Below, in pieces: positions 1 through 7,976 of a stretch of 64,000 bases of DNA. The notes under the pieces are model-generated. The model ran no database searches. It was not told the origin of the DNA and worked only from the letters and a program-made list of their open reading frames with translations. The position numbers and the translations under genes were made by a program. The stretch is from CAYFKJ01 sp964528595 (GTDB lineage Bacteria; Pseudomonadota; Alphaproteobacteria; UBA2966): positions 21,163 to 85,162 of the forward strand of contig CAZGTM010000011.1 of the NCBI GenBank assembly GCA_964528595.1. The letters are read 5' to 3'. Position 1 is the stretch's first letter. Every line of letters begins with the position of its first letter.

Positions 1-383
1 CGCCACAAGGGCTGCACGGTGGGATCGAACGCGCCGTTCGACAGGCGGGAGATATTAATGGCATCCCCGAGCAGCCGCAGCATGTCGGCGGAGGGGGCCT
101 CGAGCTCGCCCGCCGCGTTCAGCCTGCGCAATGCGGAGGCCTCCTGGAAGAGGCTGAATTCCGCCTCCAGTCGCCTGATTTCAGCGACGCAGGCGGTAAT
201 CACCTCCGCTGCCCGCCGTTCTTCAAGGCCGACGATCTTGATGCTGGCCTGGGTGCCCAGCGCCGCGCCCCGCCATTGCCGCATGAGGCGTCCCGAAGCG
301 GCTGTGGCGCCGGCCGGCAGCAGGGCGGCGCCCGCGGCGGCGGCGGTCAGCGAAATGGCGCGGCGGCGGCTGATGGGGGTCAT
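1..383 (-). CDS. nirX: NirX/NosX-type FAD:protein FMN transferase (ApbE family), 3' part outside window
   Basis: The first 127 codons of an ApbE-type flavin transferase are present; the gene runs off the left edge. The N-terminus has a twin-arginine stretch (SRRRAISL) followed by an Ala-rich hydrophobic segment, so export by Tat is likely. Next come ApbE hallmarks: GTQASIKIVG, and FSLFQEASALRRLN, ending in NGAFDPTVQPLW. Known family members transfer FMN from FAD onto a threonine of periplasmic flavoproteins such as NosR and NirI. The ATG overlaps the stop of nirI by four bases (ATGA), so the two are translationally coupled. By position next to nirI and nirS I infer NirX rather than NosX; sequence alone does not separate them. 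Confidence 0.85.
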   Translation of the reverse strand, partial: MTPISRRRAISLTAAAAGAALLPAGATAASGRLMRQWRGAALGTQASIKIVGLEERRAAEVITACVAEIRRLEAEFSLFQEASALRRLNAAGELEAPSADMLRLLGDAINISRLSNGAFDPTVQPLW

Positions 384-2662
384 GGGGCCGTCTCCTCGGG
401 CGATTGCTGCAGGGCGTCGGCGCGGGCCGCCTCCCGGGCCGCCTTGCGCGCCGCCCGGTCCTCGCGCCGTTTGCGCCGGGCGATGGCGGGCGGGCAGACC
501 TTGTCGTCGTAATAAAGCACCTGGCAATCGAGGCAGTAGATGCACTCGTGCGGATCGATGCGGCCGTCGGGGTGGATGGCCTGGACCGGACAGCGCGTGG
601 CGCAGATCTGGCATTCCGTGCCGCACTGCCGGCGCCGGCGCAGCCAGTCGAACATGCGGTTGTTGGCGGGGATGGCCAGGGCGGCGCCGAGGGGGCAGAG
701 GTAGCGGCAGAAGACGCGCTCGACGAACATACCCGCCGCCAGCAGGCCCAAGGCATAGGCGGCGAACGGCCAGGCCCGGACGAACTTCAGGGCGATGGCC
801 GTCTTGAAGGGCTCGACCTCGGCGCCGATTTCGGCCAGGTCGACGGAGTGCAGCGACAGCGCCAGCAGCCCGAGGAAGAGAATGTACTTGATCGGCCAGA
901 CCCGCTCGGAGAGCCCGAAGGGAATGGGGATTTGCGGCAGGCGCAGGATGCGTGCCGCCCGCGAAGCCAACTCCTGCAGCGCGCCAAAGGGACACAGCCA
1001 GCCGCAGAACACACCCCGGCCCCAGAACAAGAGAGCGACCGCGACGTAGGACCAGAGGATGAAGACGATGGGGTCAAGCAGGAAGAAATCCCAGCGGAAT
1101 TCGGTCAGCAAGGCATTGATGAATGTGATGACGTTGACGACCGAGAGCTGGGCGCTCATCAGCCAACCCAGGCCCACGACGGTGAAGGCGAGGAATACCA
1201 CCCGGACTGTGCGCACGAAGCTTGGGTTCTTCGCTGCGGTGTCGTGGAACACTAGCAAGACGTAGAGCAGGAAGAGCGCTCCGATGAGGACGGCGATTTC
1301 GCCGAGGCGGTTCTGCCAGACCTGGAGCCAGACGCCGTCCCCGACCAGGGCGGCTTCGTCCAGCGCCGAAGTCAGGCTGCCGTCGCTGATGCCGCTCCTT
1401 TCGGGGCGCACGATAAAGCGGTCCGGCACCTGGTAGGTGAGCGGAAATTTGGCCTGCACGGTCTGGCCGTCTTCGGTATCGCGCGTCACGATCAGTTCGA
1501 GCCGCCAGGGCGCGGTGGGATCGAAACCCTTGTGGGCCGGGACGACGAAGATGCCCATCTCGCGGAACTTGGGACCCCCCTTGACCTGTAGTTTTTCGAT
1601 CAGGCGGTGCTGTTCCTTGGTGAAACGGTGGGTCGTCTGGCCCTGGACGAGTTGTAGGCGGTCGAAGACGCCGCCCTTGCGCCAGGCCCAGCCCTTGAAG
1701 GAATAAAGGCCCTGGGCGGCGATCAGCAGGGCTTGTTCGCCGGGTTTGAGGCCGGCGCTGAGTTTGCTGTAGGGCGCGAAGCCCAGCAGATTCTGGCCGA
1801 TCCCGGCGGGCGTCAGCAGGGCGGCGTAGAGCGTGATGAACTTTCCCCGGGCCTCGCGCGGCGTCACCGGGGGCGCGGCGCGGCCGGTTTGCGTGACGAA
1901 GCCCTCATCGACTTCGCGGTTGCGCAGGAACAGCCGCGTGACCGCGCCGCCCGCCAGCAGGTTCTGCCAGTCCTCCTCCTCGAAAAGCTCAAGGTCGAGC
2001 TGGGCTTCCTTGATACCGCCGCCCTCGATGATGCCCCGACTGCGCGCCACCGCGCGGGCCGCCCGCATGATGGAATCGTTGAACACGATAGAGGTGACGC
2101 TGGCGCCCGAAATGCCGTCCACGACCAAAGTATCCGCGTCGTCGTCCGACGCCGCCCGGCTGCGCCCGACGCTGACTTTGGTGCGGACGCTGACGCCCGT
2201 ATAGGCCCGCACGAAGGCGTCGAGGTGACTGTCGTCGATGCCCAGAATGAGGATGGGTTCGTGGTGCTCGATGATGACGGCGCCCGTGATCTTGCCGCTC
2301 AGATCCAGACCGACGGCGGTCTGGATCGGCTTGCCCGAATAGCCGACGGAGCGCACGACGTCGGAGGTCAGAAAGACGTAGCCGATGATGGCGTCGTCCC
2401 GCCAGGCGGCGGCGGCCGGCGGGGTGCCCTCGACGGGACCGATGCGGTCGGCGCCGGGGAAGATGGTTTGCAGCGGCAGAGCAGCGGGATTTTTTGCCGC
2501 CGCGATGGCGCCCGGCAGGAGAACGAGGAAAACCGCGAGTGCCGCCAAGAGCGCGCTGCGACAAAGCGTCGCAACCCCCCGCGGGAGCGTGGAGAGGGGT
2601 CCGCCGCTATCTCTTGTGCTATCGGATAACCAATTGAAATAAAATAGTTTTTTGGCAGCCAT
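380..2662 (-). CDS. nirI: NirI, NosR-type membrane flavo-iron-sulfur protein
   Basis: A 760-residue NosR/NirI family protein needed in other denitrifiers for nitrite reductase expression or electron supply. Order: signal/TM segment (about residues 33-55), periplasmic FMN-binding domain (about 90-200) with flavinylation motif SGASVT whose Thr190 is the expected FMN acceptor, a long periplasmic linker, several TM helices from about 450, and polyferredoxin-type cysteines including CGWLCP and CRYLCP and a C-terminal cluster (CGTECQICATRCP, then CIYCLDC). The assigned ATG has only a weak GAGG 14 bases upstream, and an FNR-type box with a TTTAAT -10 would start transcription almost at this ATG, so a leaderless mRNA or a different start is possible. 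Placement divergent from nirS matches Paracoccus nirI rather than nosR. Confidence 0.88.
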   Translation of the reverse strand: MAAKKLFYFNWLSDSTRDSGGPLSTLPRGVATLCRSALLAALAVFLVLLPGAIAAAKNPAALPLQTIFPGADRIGPVEGTPPAAAAWRDDAIIGYVFLTSDVVRSVGYSGKPIQTAVGLDLSGKITGAVIIEHHEPILILGIDDSHLDAFVRAYTGVSVRTKVSVGRSRAASDDDADTLVVDGISGASVTSIVFNDSIMRAARAVARSRGIIEGGGIKEAQLDLELFEEEDWQNLLAGGAVTRLFLRNREVDEGFVTQTGRAAPPVTPREARGKFITLYAALLTPAGIGQNLLGFAPYSKLSAGLKPGEQALLIAAQGLYSFKGWAWRKGGVFDRLQLVQGQTTHRFTKEQHRLIEKLQVKGGPKFREMGIFVVPAHKGFDPTAPWRLELIVTRDTEDGQTVQAKFPLTYQVPDRFIVRPERSGISDGSLTSALDEAALVGDGVWLQVWQNRLGEIAVLIGALFLLYVLLVFHDTAAKNPSFVRTVRVVFLAFTVVGLGWLMSAQLSVVNVITFINALLTEFRWDFFLLDPIVFILWSYVAVALLFWGRGVFCGWLCPFGALQELASRAARILRLPQIPIPFGLSERVWPIKYILFLGLLALSLHSVDLAEIGAEVEPFKTAIALKFVRAWPFAAYALGLLAAGMFVERVFCRYLCPLGAALAIPANNRMFDWLRRRRQCGTECQICATRCPVQAIHPDGRIDPHECIYCLDCQVLYYDDKVCPPAIARRKRREDRAARKAAREAARADALQQSPEETAP

Positions 2663-2671
2663 GTGGATCAG

Positions 2672-2711
2672 ATTAAACCTCGGAGGCAGGCAGCACCTTG
2701 ATCTGCGTCAA
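2672..2711 (-). promoter_or_regulatory. FNR/NNR-type box A with leftward -10
   Basis: TTGATCTGCGTCAA at 2698-2711 has the half-sites TTGAT and GTCAA with a four-base spacer, the format bound by FNR, DNR and NNR. Read leftward, the -10-like TTTAAT (2677-2672) lies about 30 bases from the box centre, close to class II geometry (box at -41.5). This would serve nirI-nirX, with a start point next to the assigned ATG. Read rightward, TAATGT (2734-2739) also lies at a suitable distance, so the box could serve nirS instead. Confidence 0.7.
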
Positions 2712-2738
2712 GCAAATGAAGCGGTGGAAATCGTAATG

Positions 2739-2752
2739 TTGACCGAAGTCAA
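2739..2752 (+). promoter_or_regulatory. FNR/NNR-type box B (perfect half-sites)
   Basis: TTGACCGAAGTCAA has exact inverted half-sites TTGAC and GTCAA around CGAA. A NO-responsive NNR/DNR or an FNR protein is the expected ligand. Its centre (2745.5) is 113 bases before the nirS ATG and 41 bases from box A. A weak -10 candidate, TACCCA at 2775-2780, is 32 bases from the box centre, which would give a nirS transcript starting near 2787. Confidence 0.75.
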
Positions 2753-2858
2753 TCGTACCGGTTGGGTCGCGTGCTACCCAAATCCGGTCACCCGTCCGAG
2801 CGGGGGAGGACATTTTCGAAACCATGCTTCAACTGCCCCTGAAGCAACGGAGGAATTA

Positions 2859-4592
2859 ATGATTAACGCCAAAGTACTAGGCACGTTTACGGCTGCCGCC
2901 GTGATCGCTGTCGGAACATTGGCCGCAACGGCGGCCGAAACACCCAAGGAAAAATTAAAAGGTCACGAGACGACGCCGGGCGGCAAATACCAGCCCTCAC
3001 TCGATTCGGTTCAGGGTGGACAACAACTCATTACCAAAGGCGCGCCGGCCCTGACCGCCGCCGAATTCAACGAAGCCCGCCAGATTTACTTCGAACGCTG
3101 CGCCGGTTGCCACGGCGTGTTGCGCAAGGGCGCCACGGGTAAACCGCTGACCACGAAGGTCACCAAGGAACTCGGCTTCGATTACCTCAAGGACTTCATC
3201 ACTTACGGTTCTCCCGCCGGTATGCCCAACTGGGGCGCCGAGGGCGGTCTTAGCGAAAAGCAGATCACCGTGATGGCGAAATACCTGCTGAACGAACCGC
3301 CCCAACCGCCGGAATGGGGCATGAAGGAAACCAGGGCCTCCTGGAAGGTCGTCATCCCGGTCGACAAGCGCCCGACCAAACAGGAGAACGACCTCGATCT
3401 CGCCAACATCTTCTCCGTCACGCTGCGTGACGCCGGCCAGATCGCGCTGATCGACGGCGGCACCAAGGAGATCGTCGAGATCATCGATACCGGTTACGCC
3501 GTGCATATCTCGCGCATGTCGGCTTCGGGCCGCTACCTCATGGTCATCGGCCGCGACGCCAAGATCAACATGATCGATCTCTGGATGAAGCACCCCAACA
3601 CGGTCGCCGAAATCAAGGTCGGTATCGAGGCCCGTTCGGTCGAAACCTCCAAGTTCAAGGGCTGGGAAGACAAGTACGCCATCGCCGGCGCCTACTGGCC
3701 GCCCCAGTTCGTCATCATGGACGGCCAGACCCTGGAGCCCAGGAAGATCGTCGCCACGCGCGGCATGACGGTCGACACTCAGGAGTATCACCCCGAACCC
3801 CGCGTCGCCGCCATCGTGTCTTCGCACTTCAACCCGACCTTCCTGGTGAACGTCAAGGAAACCGGTCAGGTCATGATGGTGGACTACACCGATCTGGATA
3901 ATCTCAAGATCACCACCATCGGCGCCGAACGCTTCCTGCATGACGGCGGCTTTGATTCCACCGGCCGTTACTTCATGGCCGCGGCCAACGCCCGTAACAC
4001 CATCGCCGTGATCGACACCAAGGACGACAAACTGGTCGCCAAGATCGAAACCGGTACGACGCCGCACCCCGGCCGCGGCGCCAACTTCGTCCATCCCAAG
4101 TACGGTCCCGTCTGGGCCACCAGCCACCTGGGTGACGAGGTTATCGCCTTGATCGGCACCGATCCGGTGAACCATCCCCAGTACGCCTGGAAGATGGTCG
4201 AGGAACTGGAAGGCCAGGGCGGCGGTTCGCTGTTCGTCAAGACCCATCCGAAATCGAAGAACCTCTGGGTCGACACGCCGCTCAACCCCGAAGCCTCGGT
4301 GGCTTCGTCGGTTGCCGTTTTCGACGTCGACAACCTTGAAAAAGGCTACGACGTCATCCCGGTCGGCGAATGGTCGGGCATCGCCGAGGGCGTCAAGCGC
4401 GTCGTCCAGGGCGAATACAACAAGGACGGCAGCGAAATCTGGTGGTCGGTGTGGAACGCAGCGACCGAACAGTCCGCCATCGTCGTCATCAACGACAAGA
4501 CGCGTAAGCTCGTGAAGGTGATCAAGGACAAGCGCCTGATCACGCCCACGGGCAAGTTCAACGTGCTCAACACGCAGCACGACATCTACTAG
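2859..4592 (+). CDS. nirS: Cytochrome cd1 nitrite reductase
   Basis: Periplasmic NO-forming nitrite reductase of 577 residues, normal for NirS. The ATG at 2859 follows a strong CGGAGGA and begins a Sec signal peptide (to about residue 26, TAA|ETP). The N-terminal cytochrome c domain carries CAGCH (Cys81, Cys84, His85). The C-terminal eight-bladed d1 propeller contains the two conserved active-site histidines in FLHDGG and in PHPGRGANFVHP, and the YAVHISRM segment before them. The frame is also open upstream to 2652, but that extension would precede the signal peptide and contains the FNR-type boxes, so it is rejected. It heads the heme d1 gene cluster and is the catalytic endpoint of it. Confidence 0.97.
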   Translation: MINAKVLGTFTAAAVIAVGTLAATAAETPKEKLKGHETTPGGKYQPSLDSVQGGQQLITKGAPALTAAEFNEARQIYFERCAGCHGVLRKGATGKPLTTKVTKELGFDYLKDFITYGSPAGMPNWGAEGGLSEKQITVMAKYLLNEPPQPPEWGMKETRASWKVVIPVDKRPTKQENDLDLANIFSVTLRDAGQIALIDGGTKEIVEIIDTGYAVHISRMSASGRYLMVIGRDAKINMIDLWMKHPNTVAEIKVGIEARSVETSKFKGWEDKYAIAGAYWPPQFVIMDGQTLEPRKIVATRGMTVDTQEYHPEPRVAAIVSSHFNPTFLVNVKETGQVMMVDYTDLDNLKITTIGAERFLHDGGFDSTGRYFMAAANARNTIAVIDTKDDKLVAKIETGTTPHPGRGANFVHPKYGPVWATSHLGDEVIALIGTDPVNHPQYAWKMVEELEGQGGGSLFVKTHPKSKNLWVDTPLNPEASVASSVAVFDVDNLEKGYDVIPVGEWSGIAEGVKRVVQGEYNKDGSEIWWSVWNAATEQSAIVVINDKTRKLVKVIKDKRLITPTGKFNVLNTQHDIY

Positions 4593-4602
4593 CGGGTCTC
4601 CG

Positions 4603-4628
4603 CCGGGCGGGGTTTCGGCTCCGCCCGG
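4603..4628 (+). terminator. GC-rich hairpin between nirS and nirE
   Basis: CCGGGCGG (4603-4610) and CCGCCCGG (4621-4628) form a perfect 8-bp stem with a 10-base loop, 11 bases after the nirS stop. There is no run of T after it, so it is not a classical intrinsic terminator. It could block 3' exonucleases and keep nirS mRNA more abundant than the downstream heme d1 genes, or partly attenuate transcription. Confidence 0.55.
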
Positions 4629-4675
4629 TCGGGCCTTTGGTCAATGTGAAATGTTTTATCCCGTGGGGGGATGAG

Positions 4676-5497
4676 ATGAAAAAAACAGCACCCGGCAGGT
4701 CATCAGATGCGGCGAACGTCTTTCTCGTGGGCGCCGGTCCGGGCGACCCCGAGCTTCTGACGGTCAAAGCCCTGAGGCTCATACAATCGGCGGAGGTCGT
4801 GGTTTACGACCGCCTCGTCGGTCCCGAAATTCTCGATCTTATTCCGGTCGGCGCCAGCCGCATCAATGCGGGCAAGGCCGCCGGCGCGCATCACCTGCCG
4901 CAGGATGAGATCAATCAGACCCTGGTCCGCCTGGGACGTAGCGGCCGCCGCACCGTCCGCCTCAAGGGCGGCGATCCCTTCGTCTTCGGGCGCGGTTCCG
5001 AGGAAGCCCTGGAGCTCGTCGCCGCCGGCATCCCGTTTGAGGTCGTGCCCGGTATCAGCGCCGCCACCGGCGCCAGCGCTTATGCCGGCATTCCGCTCAC
5101 CCATCGTGGGTTGGCGCGCAGCGTCCGTTTTGTCACCGGCCACTGCCGCGAAGACAAACCGCTGGATCTCAACTGGCAGAGCCTGGCTGATGCCGACACC
5201 ACGCTGGTCGTCTATATGGGCCTGGCCAACCTCAAGGAAATTTCGCGCCATCTTATCGAGCACGGCCTGGCCGGGTCGACCCCGGCCGCAGCCATCGAAA
5301 ACGGCACGACGAGCGGCCAGCGCCGGCTGGTCTCGACCTTGGCCGAGCTGCCGGGCGACGTGACGGCGCAGGAATTCCGTGCGCCTTGCCTGCTGGTCAT
5401 CGGCCGGGTGGTCGAGCTTGCGGGCGCTCTCGATTGGTTCGCCGACGCCGGGACAGGCGCGGCGGAACTGGACAATGTCTTGGTCGCGGCTCAATAG
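4676..5497 (+). CDS. nirE: Uroporphyrinogen-III C-methyltransferase for heme d1 synthesis
   Basis: A 273-residue SAM-dependent methyltransferase that methylates uroporphyrinogen III at C2 and C7 to precorrin-2, the first step from the common tetrapyrrole stem to siroheme and heme d1. The SUMT signatures are VGAGPGDPELLT near the N-terminus, then VVYDRLV, GGDPFVFGRG, VPGISAATGA and GIPLTHR. No CysG oxidase/chelatase domain is attached, as expected for NirE. The ATG at 4676 is preceded by GGGGGG at five bases; a TTG 39 bases upstream opens the same frame but has no better ribosome site. Its 3' end overlaps nirC by 23 bases. Confidence 0.93.
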   Translation: MKKTAPGRSSDAANVFLVGAGPGDPELLTVKALRLIQSAEVVVYDRLVGPEILDLIPVGASRINAGKAAGAHHLPQDEINQTLVRLGRSGRRTVRLKGGDPFVFGRGSEEALELVAAGIPFEVVPGISAATGASAYAGIPLTHRGLARSVRFVTGHCREDKPLDLNWQSLADADTTLVVYMGLANLKEISRHLIEHGLAGSTPAAAIENGTTSGQRRLVSTLAELPGDVTAQEFRAPCLLVIGRVVELAGALDWFADAGTGAAELDNVLVAAQ

Positions 5498-5807
5498 CGC
5501 CCTCCTCGCATTGCTGATACTCGGGGGGGTATCTCAAGCGGCAGCGGCCGAAATGACTCCGCCGCGCCAGGCGGAGCTCGGCGTCCTGCTGGAACAGGAT
5601 TGCGGCTCGTGCCATGGTCTGACGCGCCGCGGCGGACTGGGGTCTCCCCTGATGCCCGAAGCCCTCGAACATTTTACGGACGACGCCTTGATTGAAATAA
5701 TTCTGGACGGCGTGCCCGGTACGCCGATGCCGCCGTGGCGGCCGTTCCTCACGCACGAGGAGGTGGCCTGGCTGGTCGCCAGATTACGCAAAGGACTGAA
5801 ACAATGA
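5475..5807 (+). CDS. nirC: Small periplasmic cytochrome c, NirC
   Basis: A 110-residue monohaem cytochrome c. A signal peptide (about residues 1-25, ending QAAAA) precedes one CGSCH motif (Cys43, Cys46, His47) followed by GLTRRGGLGSPLMP, a segment typical of NirC. A methionine-rich stretch GTPMPPW near residue 88 is a candidate for the sixth haem ligand. NirC can donate electrons to NirS in other species. The ATG at 5475 lies inside the nirE 3' end, and its TGA overlaps the nirF ATG (ATGA), so nirE-nirC-nirF translation is probably coupled. Confidence 0.9.
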   Translation: MSWSRLNSALLALLILGGVSQAAAAEMTPPRQAELGVLLEQDCGSCHGLTRRGGLGSPLMPEALEHFTDDALIEIILDGVPGTPMPPWRPFLTHEEVAWLVARLRKGLKQ

Positions 5808-6973
5808 CCGGTCCGCGCCTCGCCTTCGTTTCGCTGTGCGCCCTGCTGGCCGCCGCCTGCACGGAAGTGCGCGGCACCGGCGACCTCGGCATCGTCATCG
5901 AACGCGCCGACGGCAACGTCCAGATCGTCGACAATTCGACGCGCACGAGCCTGGCCAGCGTTTCCGGTCTGGGCGATCTTTCCCATGCCTCGGCGGTTTA
6001 TTCGCGCGATGCCCGCTATGCCTTCATCTTCGGCCGTGACGGCGGATTGACCAAGGTGGACCTGTTGGAACGCCGCATCACGGGCCGCACCATCCAGGCC
6101 GGAAACTCCATCGGCGGCGCCATCTCCCAGGACGGCAAGCTGGTCGCCGTGTCCAACTACAAGCCGGGCGGCGTACGTATTTTCGACACGGAAACGCTCG
6201 AGATGGTGGCCGACATCCCGGCCATCGGCGCCGACGGCGAACAATCGAAGACCGTCGGCCTGGTCGACGCACCGGGCCAGCGCTTCGTCTTCGGGCTTTA
6301 CGACGCCGGTGAGATCTGGGTGGTCGACATGACCGACCCGGCCCAGCCGGCGATCACCAAGATGACCGACATCGGCAAGCTGCCTTACGACGGCCTGATC
6401 ACGCCGGACGGGCGTTGGTACGTCGCCGGCCTGTTCGGCGAGGACGGTCTGGCCATGGTCGATCTTTGGAATGTCGAAGCCGGCGCCAAGCGCATCCTTT
6501 CGGGTTACGGCCGGGGCGGCAAGAAGATGCCGGTCTACAAGATGCCGCACCTCGAAGGCTGGGCGATGGCCGACGGCCACGCCTTCTTCCCCGCCATCGG
6601 CCACCACGAAGTGTTGATCGCCGAAGCCGGTTCCTGGAACGAGGTCGGGCGCATCGCCGTCCACGGCCAGCCGGTGTTCGTCATGGCGCGGCCCGACGGG
6701 CGGCAGATCTGGGTCAACTTCGCCTTCCCCGACAACGACACCATTCAGGTCATCGACGTGCCGAGCCGCCGCATCGTTAAGACCTTGAAGCCCGGCCCCG
6801 CCGTGCTGCATATGGAATTCACGCCGCGCGGCGAGGAAGTCTGGCTCTCGGTGCGCGACGCCGGCAAGGTCGTGGTTTACGACACCAGGACGTTCGAGCA
6901 GCGCGCCAGCCTCAAGGCGGCAAAGCCCAGCGGTATATTCTTCACCAGCCGCGCCCACCGGATCGGCTTGTAG
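5804..6973 (+). CDS. nirF: Heme d1 biosynthesis dehydrogenase NirF, predicted lipoprotein
   Basis: A 389-residue homologue of the NirS d1 domain without the cytochrome c part. The N-terminus has a short hydrophobic segment ending in a lipobox-like LAAAC (Cys20), so it is probably a lipid-anchored periplasmic protein. Propeller repeats run through the rest (for example DARYAFIFGRDGG, KLPYDGLITPDGRWYVAGLFGEDG). NirF acts late in heme d1 formation, on the precursor made by NirJ or just after it. It starts within the nirC stop codon and is followed ten bases later by nirDL. Confidence 0.93.
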   Translation: MTGPRLAFVSLCALLAAACTEVRGTGDLGIVIERADGNVQIVDNSTRTSLASVSGLGDLSHASAVYSRDARYAFIFGRDGGLTKVDLLERRITGRTIQAGNSIGGAISQDGKLVAVSNYKPGGVRIFDTETLEMVADIPAIGADGEQSKTVGLVDAPGQRFVFGLYDAGEIWVVDMTDPAQPAITKMTDIGKLPYDGLITPDGRWYVAGLFGEDGLAMVDLWNVEAGAKRILSGYGRGGKKMPVYKMPHLEGWAMADGHAFFPAIGHHEVLIAEAGSWNEVGRIAVHGQPVFVMARPDGRQIWVNFAFPDNDTIQVIDVPSRRIVKTLKPGPAVLHMEFTPRGEEVWLSVRDAGKVVVYDTRTFEQRASLKAAKPSGIFFTSRAHRIGL

Positions 6974-6983
6974 GGGACGCGGC

Positions 6984-7976
6984 ATGGCGCGGGATACCGC
7001 TCACCAGCTCCTGAACGATTATCAACGGGATTTTCCGTTGGTGGCGCAACCCTATGCCGTCATCGCCCACGAGCTTGGTTTGACCGAGGCCGAGGTCATG
7101 TCGGGCCTCGGGGAGCTCAAGGAAGCGGGGTCGGTCAGCCGCATCGGCGCCACCTTGCGGCCCGGCGCCATCGGTGCTGCGACGCTTGCCGCATTGAACG
7201 CGCCGGCGGATCAGCTCGAAGCCGTGGCCGGACTGGTCAGCGCCTATGACGAGGTCAACCACAACTACGAACGGGAGCACGATTATAATCTCTGGTTCGT
7301 CGTGACCGCCGCCAGCAAGGCCGGCGTCGCCCGCGTCCTCGCCGATATCGAGGGGCGGACCGGACTGGCGGTGCTCGACCTGCCTATGGTGCGGGACTAT
7401 TTCATCGATCTCGGCTTCGACATCGACGGCCGCGACGAAGATATCGCGCCCTGCATGCCGGCGGCCCAGCCGCCGCCGCCGGATGCCCGCGATCGCGATC
7501 TCCTGGGTGTGCTCGAGGCCGGTTTGCCGCTGGTGCCCGAGCCCTACGAGGAAATCGGCGCGGCCTGCGGGATGACCGGCGAGGCGGTCATTTTCCGCCT
7601 GCGCGCCCTACAGCAGGCCTGCACCATCCGGCGCTTCGGCGTCATCGTGCGCCACCACGAACTGGGTTTTCAGGCCAACGCCATGACGGTCTGGCAGGTC
7701 GCCGAGGACCAGGTGGACAAGGTCGGCGCGCGCCTGGGCGAACTACCATACGTGCGGCTCTGCTATCAGCGCCGGCCCGACCCCAACTGGCCTTACAATC
7801 TTTACGCCATGGTGCACGGCCGCGACCGGGACATCGTCAAGTCCCAGGTGGCCGAAGCCGCAAAGCACTGCGGCCTCGAGGACGTGCCCCAGGACGTCCT
7901 GTTCAGCACGCGGCGCTTCAAGCAGCGCGGCGCGCACTACCTCGGCCGCACCGGCCGGGGGGAGGCGGCGGAATGA
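6984..7976 (+). CDS. nirDL: Fused siroheme decarboxylase NirDL
   Basis: A 330-residue natural fusion of NirD (about residues 1-150) and NirL (about 165-330), joined by a Pro/Ala-rich linker (MPAAQPPPP). Each half has an AsnC/Lrp-like fold: a winged-helix segment then a ferredoxin-like domain, with characteristic EVNHNYEREHDYNLWFVV in NirD and YQRRPDPNWPYNLYAMVHG in NirL. Together with NirG and NirH it decarboxylates siroheme at C12 and C18 to didecarboxysiroheme in the cytoplasm. Fused NirDL occurs in Paracoccus and relatives, whereas Pseudomonas has separate genes. Its TGA overlaps the nirG ATG. Confidence 0.93.
   Translation: MARDTAHQLLNDYQRDFPLVAQPYAVIAHELGLTEAEVMSGLGELKEAGSVSRIGATLRPGAIGAATLAALNAPADQLEAVAGLVSAYDEVNHNYEREHDYNLWFVVTAASKAGVARVLADIEGRTGLAVLDLPMVRDYFIDLGFDIDGRDEDIAPCMPAAQPPPPDARDRDLLGVLEAGLPLVPEPYEEIGAACGMTGEAVIFRLRALQQACTIRRFGVIVRHHELGFQANAMTVWQVAEDQVDKVGARLGELPYVRLCYQRRPDPNWPYNLYAMVHGRDRDIVKSQVAEAAKHCGLEDVPQDVLFSTRRFKQRGAHYLGRTGRGEAAE

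Noticed and set aside
19..2629. Long plus-strand open frames over nirX and nirI
   Set aside because: They are antisense shadows in GC-rich DNA; the translations are Arg/Ala-rich and lack motifs, while the minus-strand frames carry FMN and Fe-S motifs.
380..2662. Assignment as NosR
   Set aside because: No nosZ, nosD, nosF or nosY lies in view, and the gene is divergent from nirS with an ApbE partner, which is the nirI-nirX arrangement; the left flank is not visible, so this is not absolute.
2652..2858. N-terminal extension of NirS upstream of 2859
   Set aside because: It would precede the signal peptide and include both FNR-type boxes; the ATG at 2859 has a strong ribosome site.
2997..4580. 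527-codon minus-strand frame across nirS
   Set aside because: It is antisense to an unmistakable NirS and its translation is dominated by Asp, His, Val and Gly with no family match.
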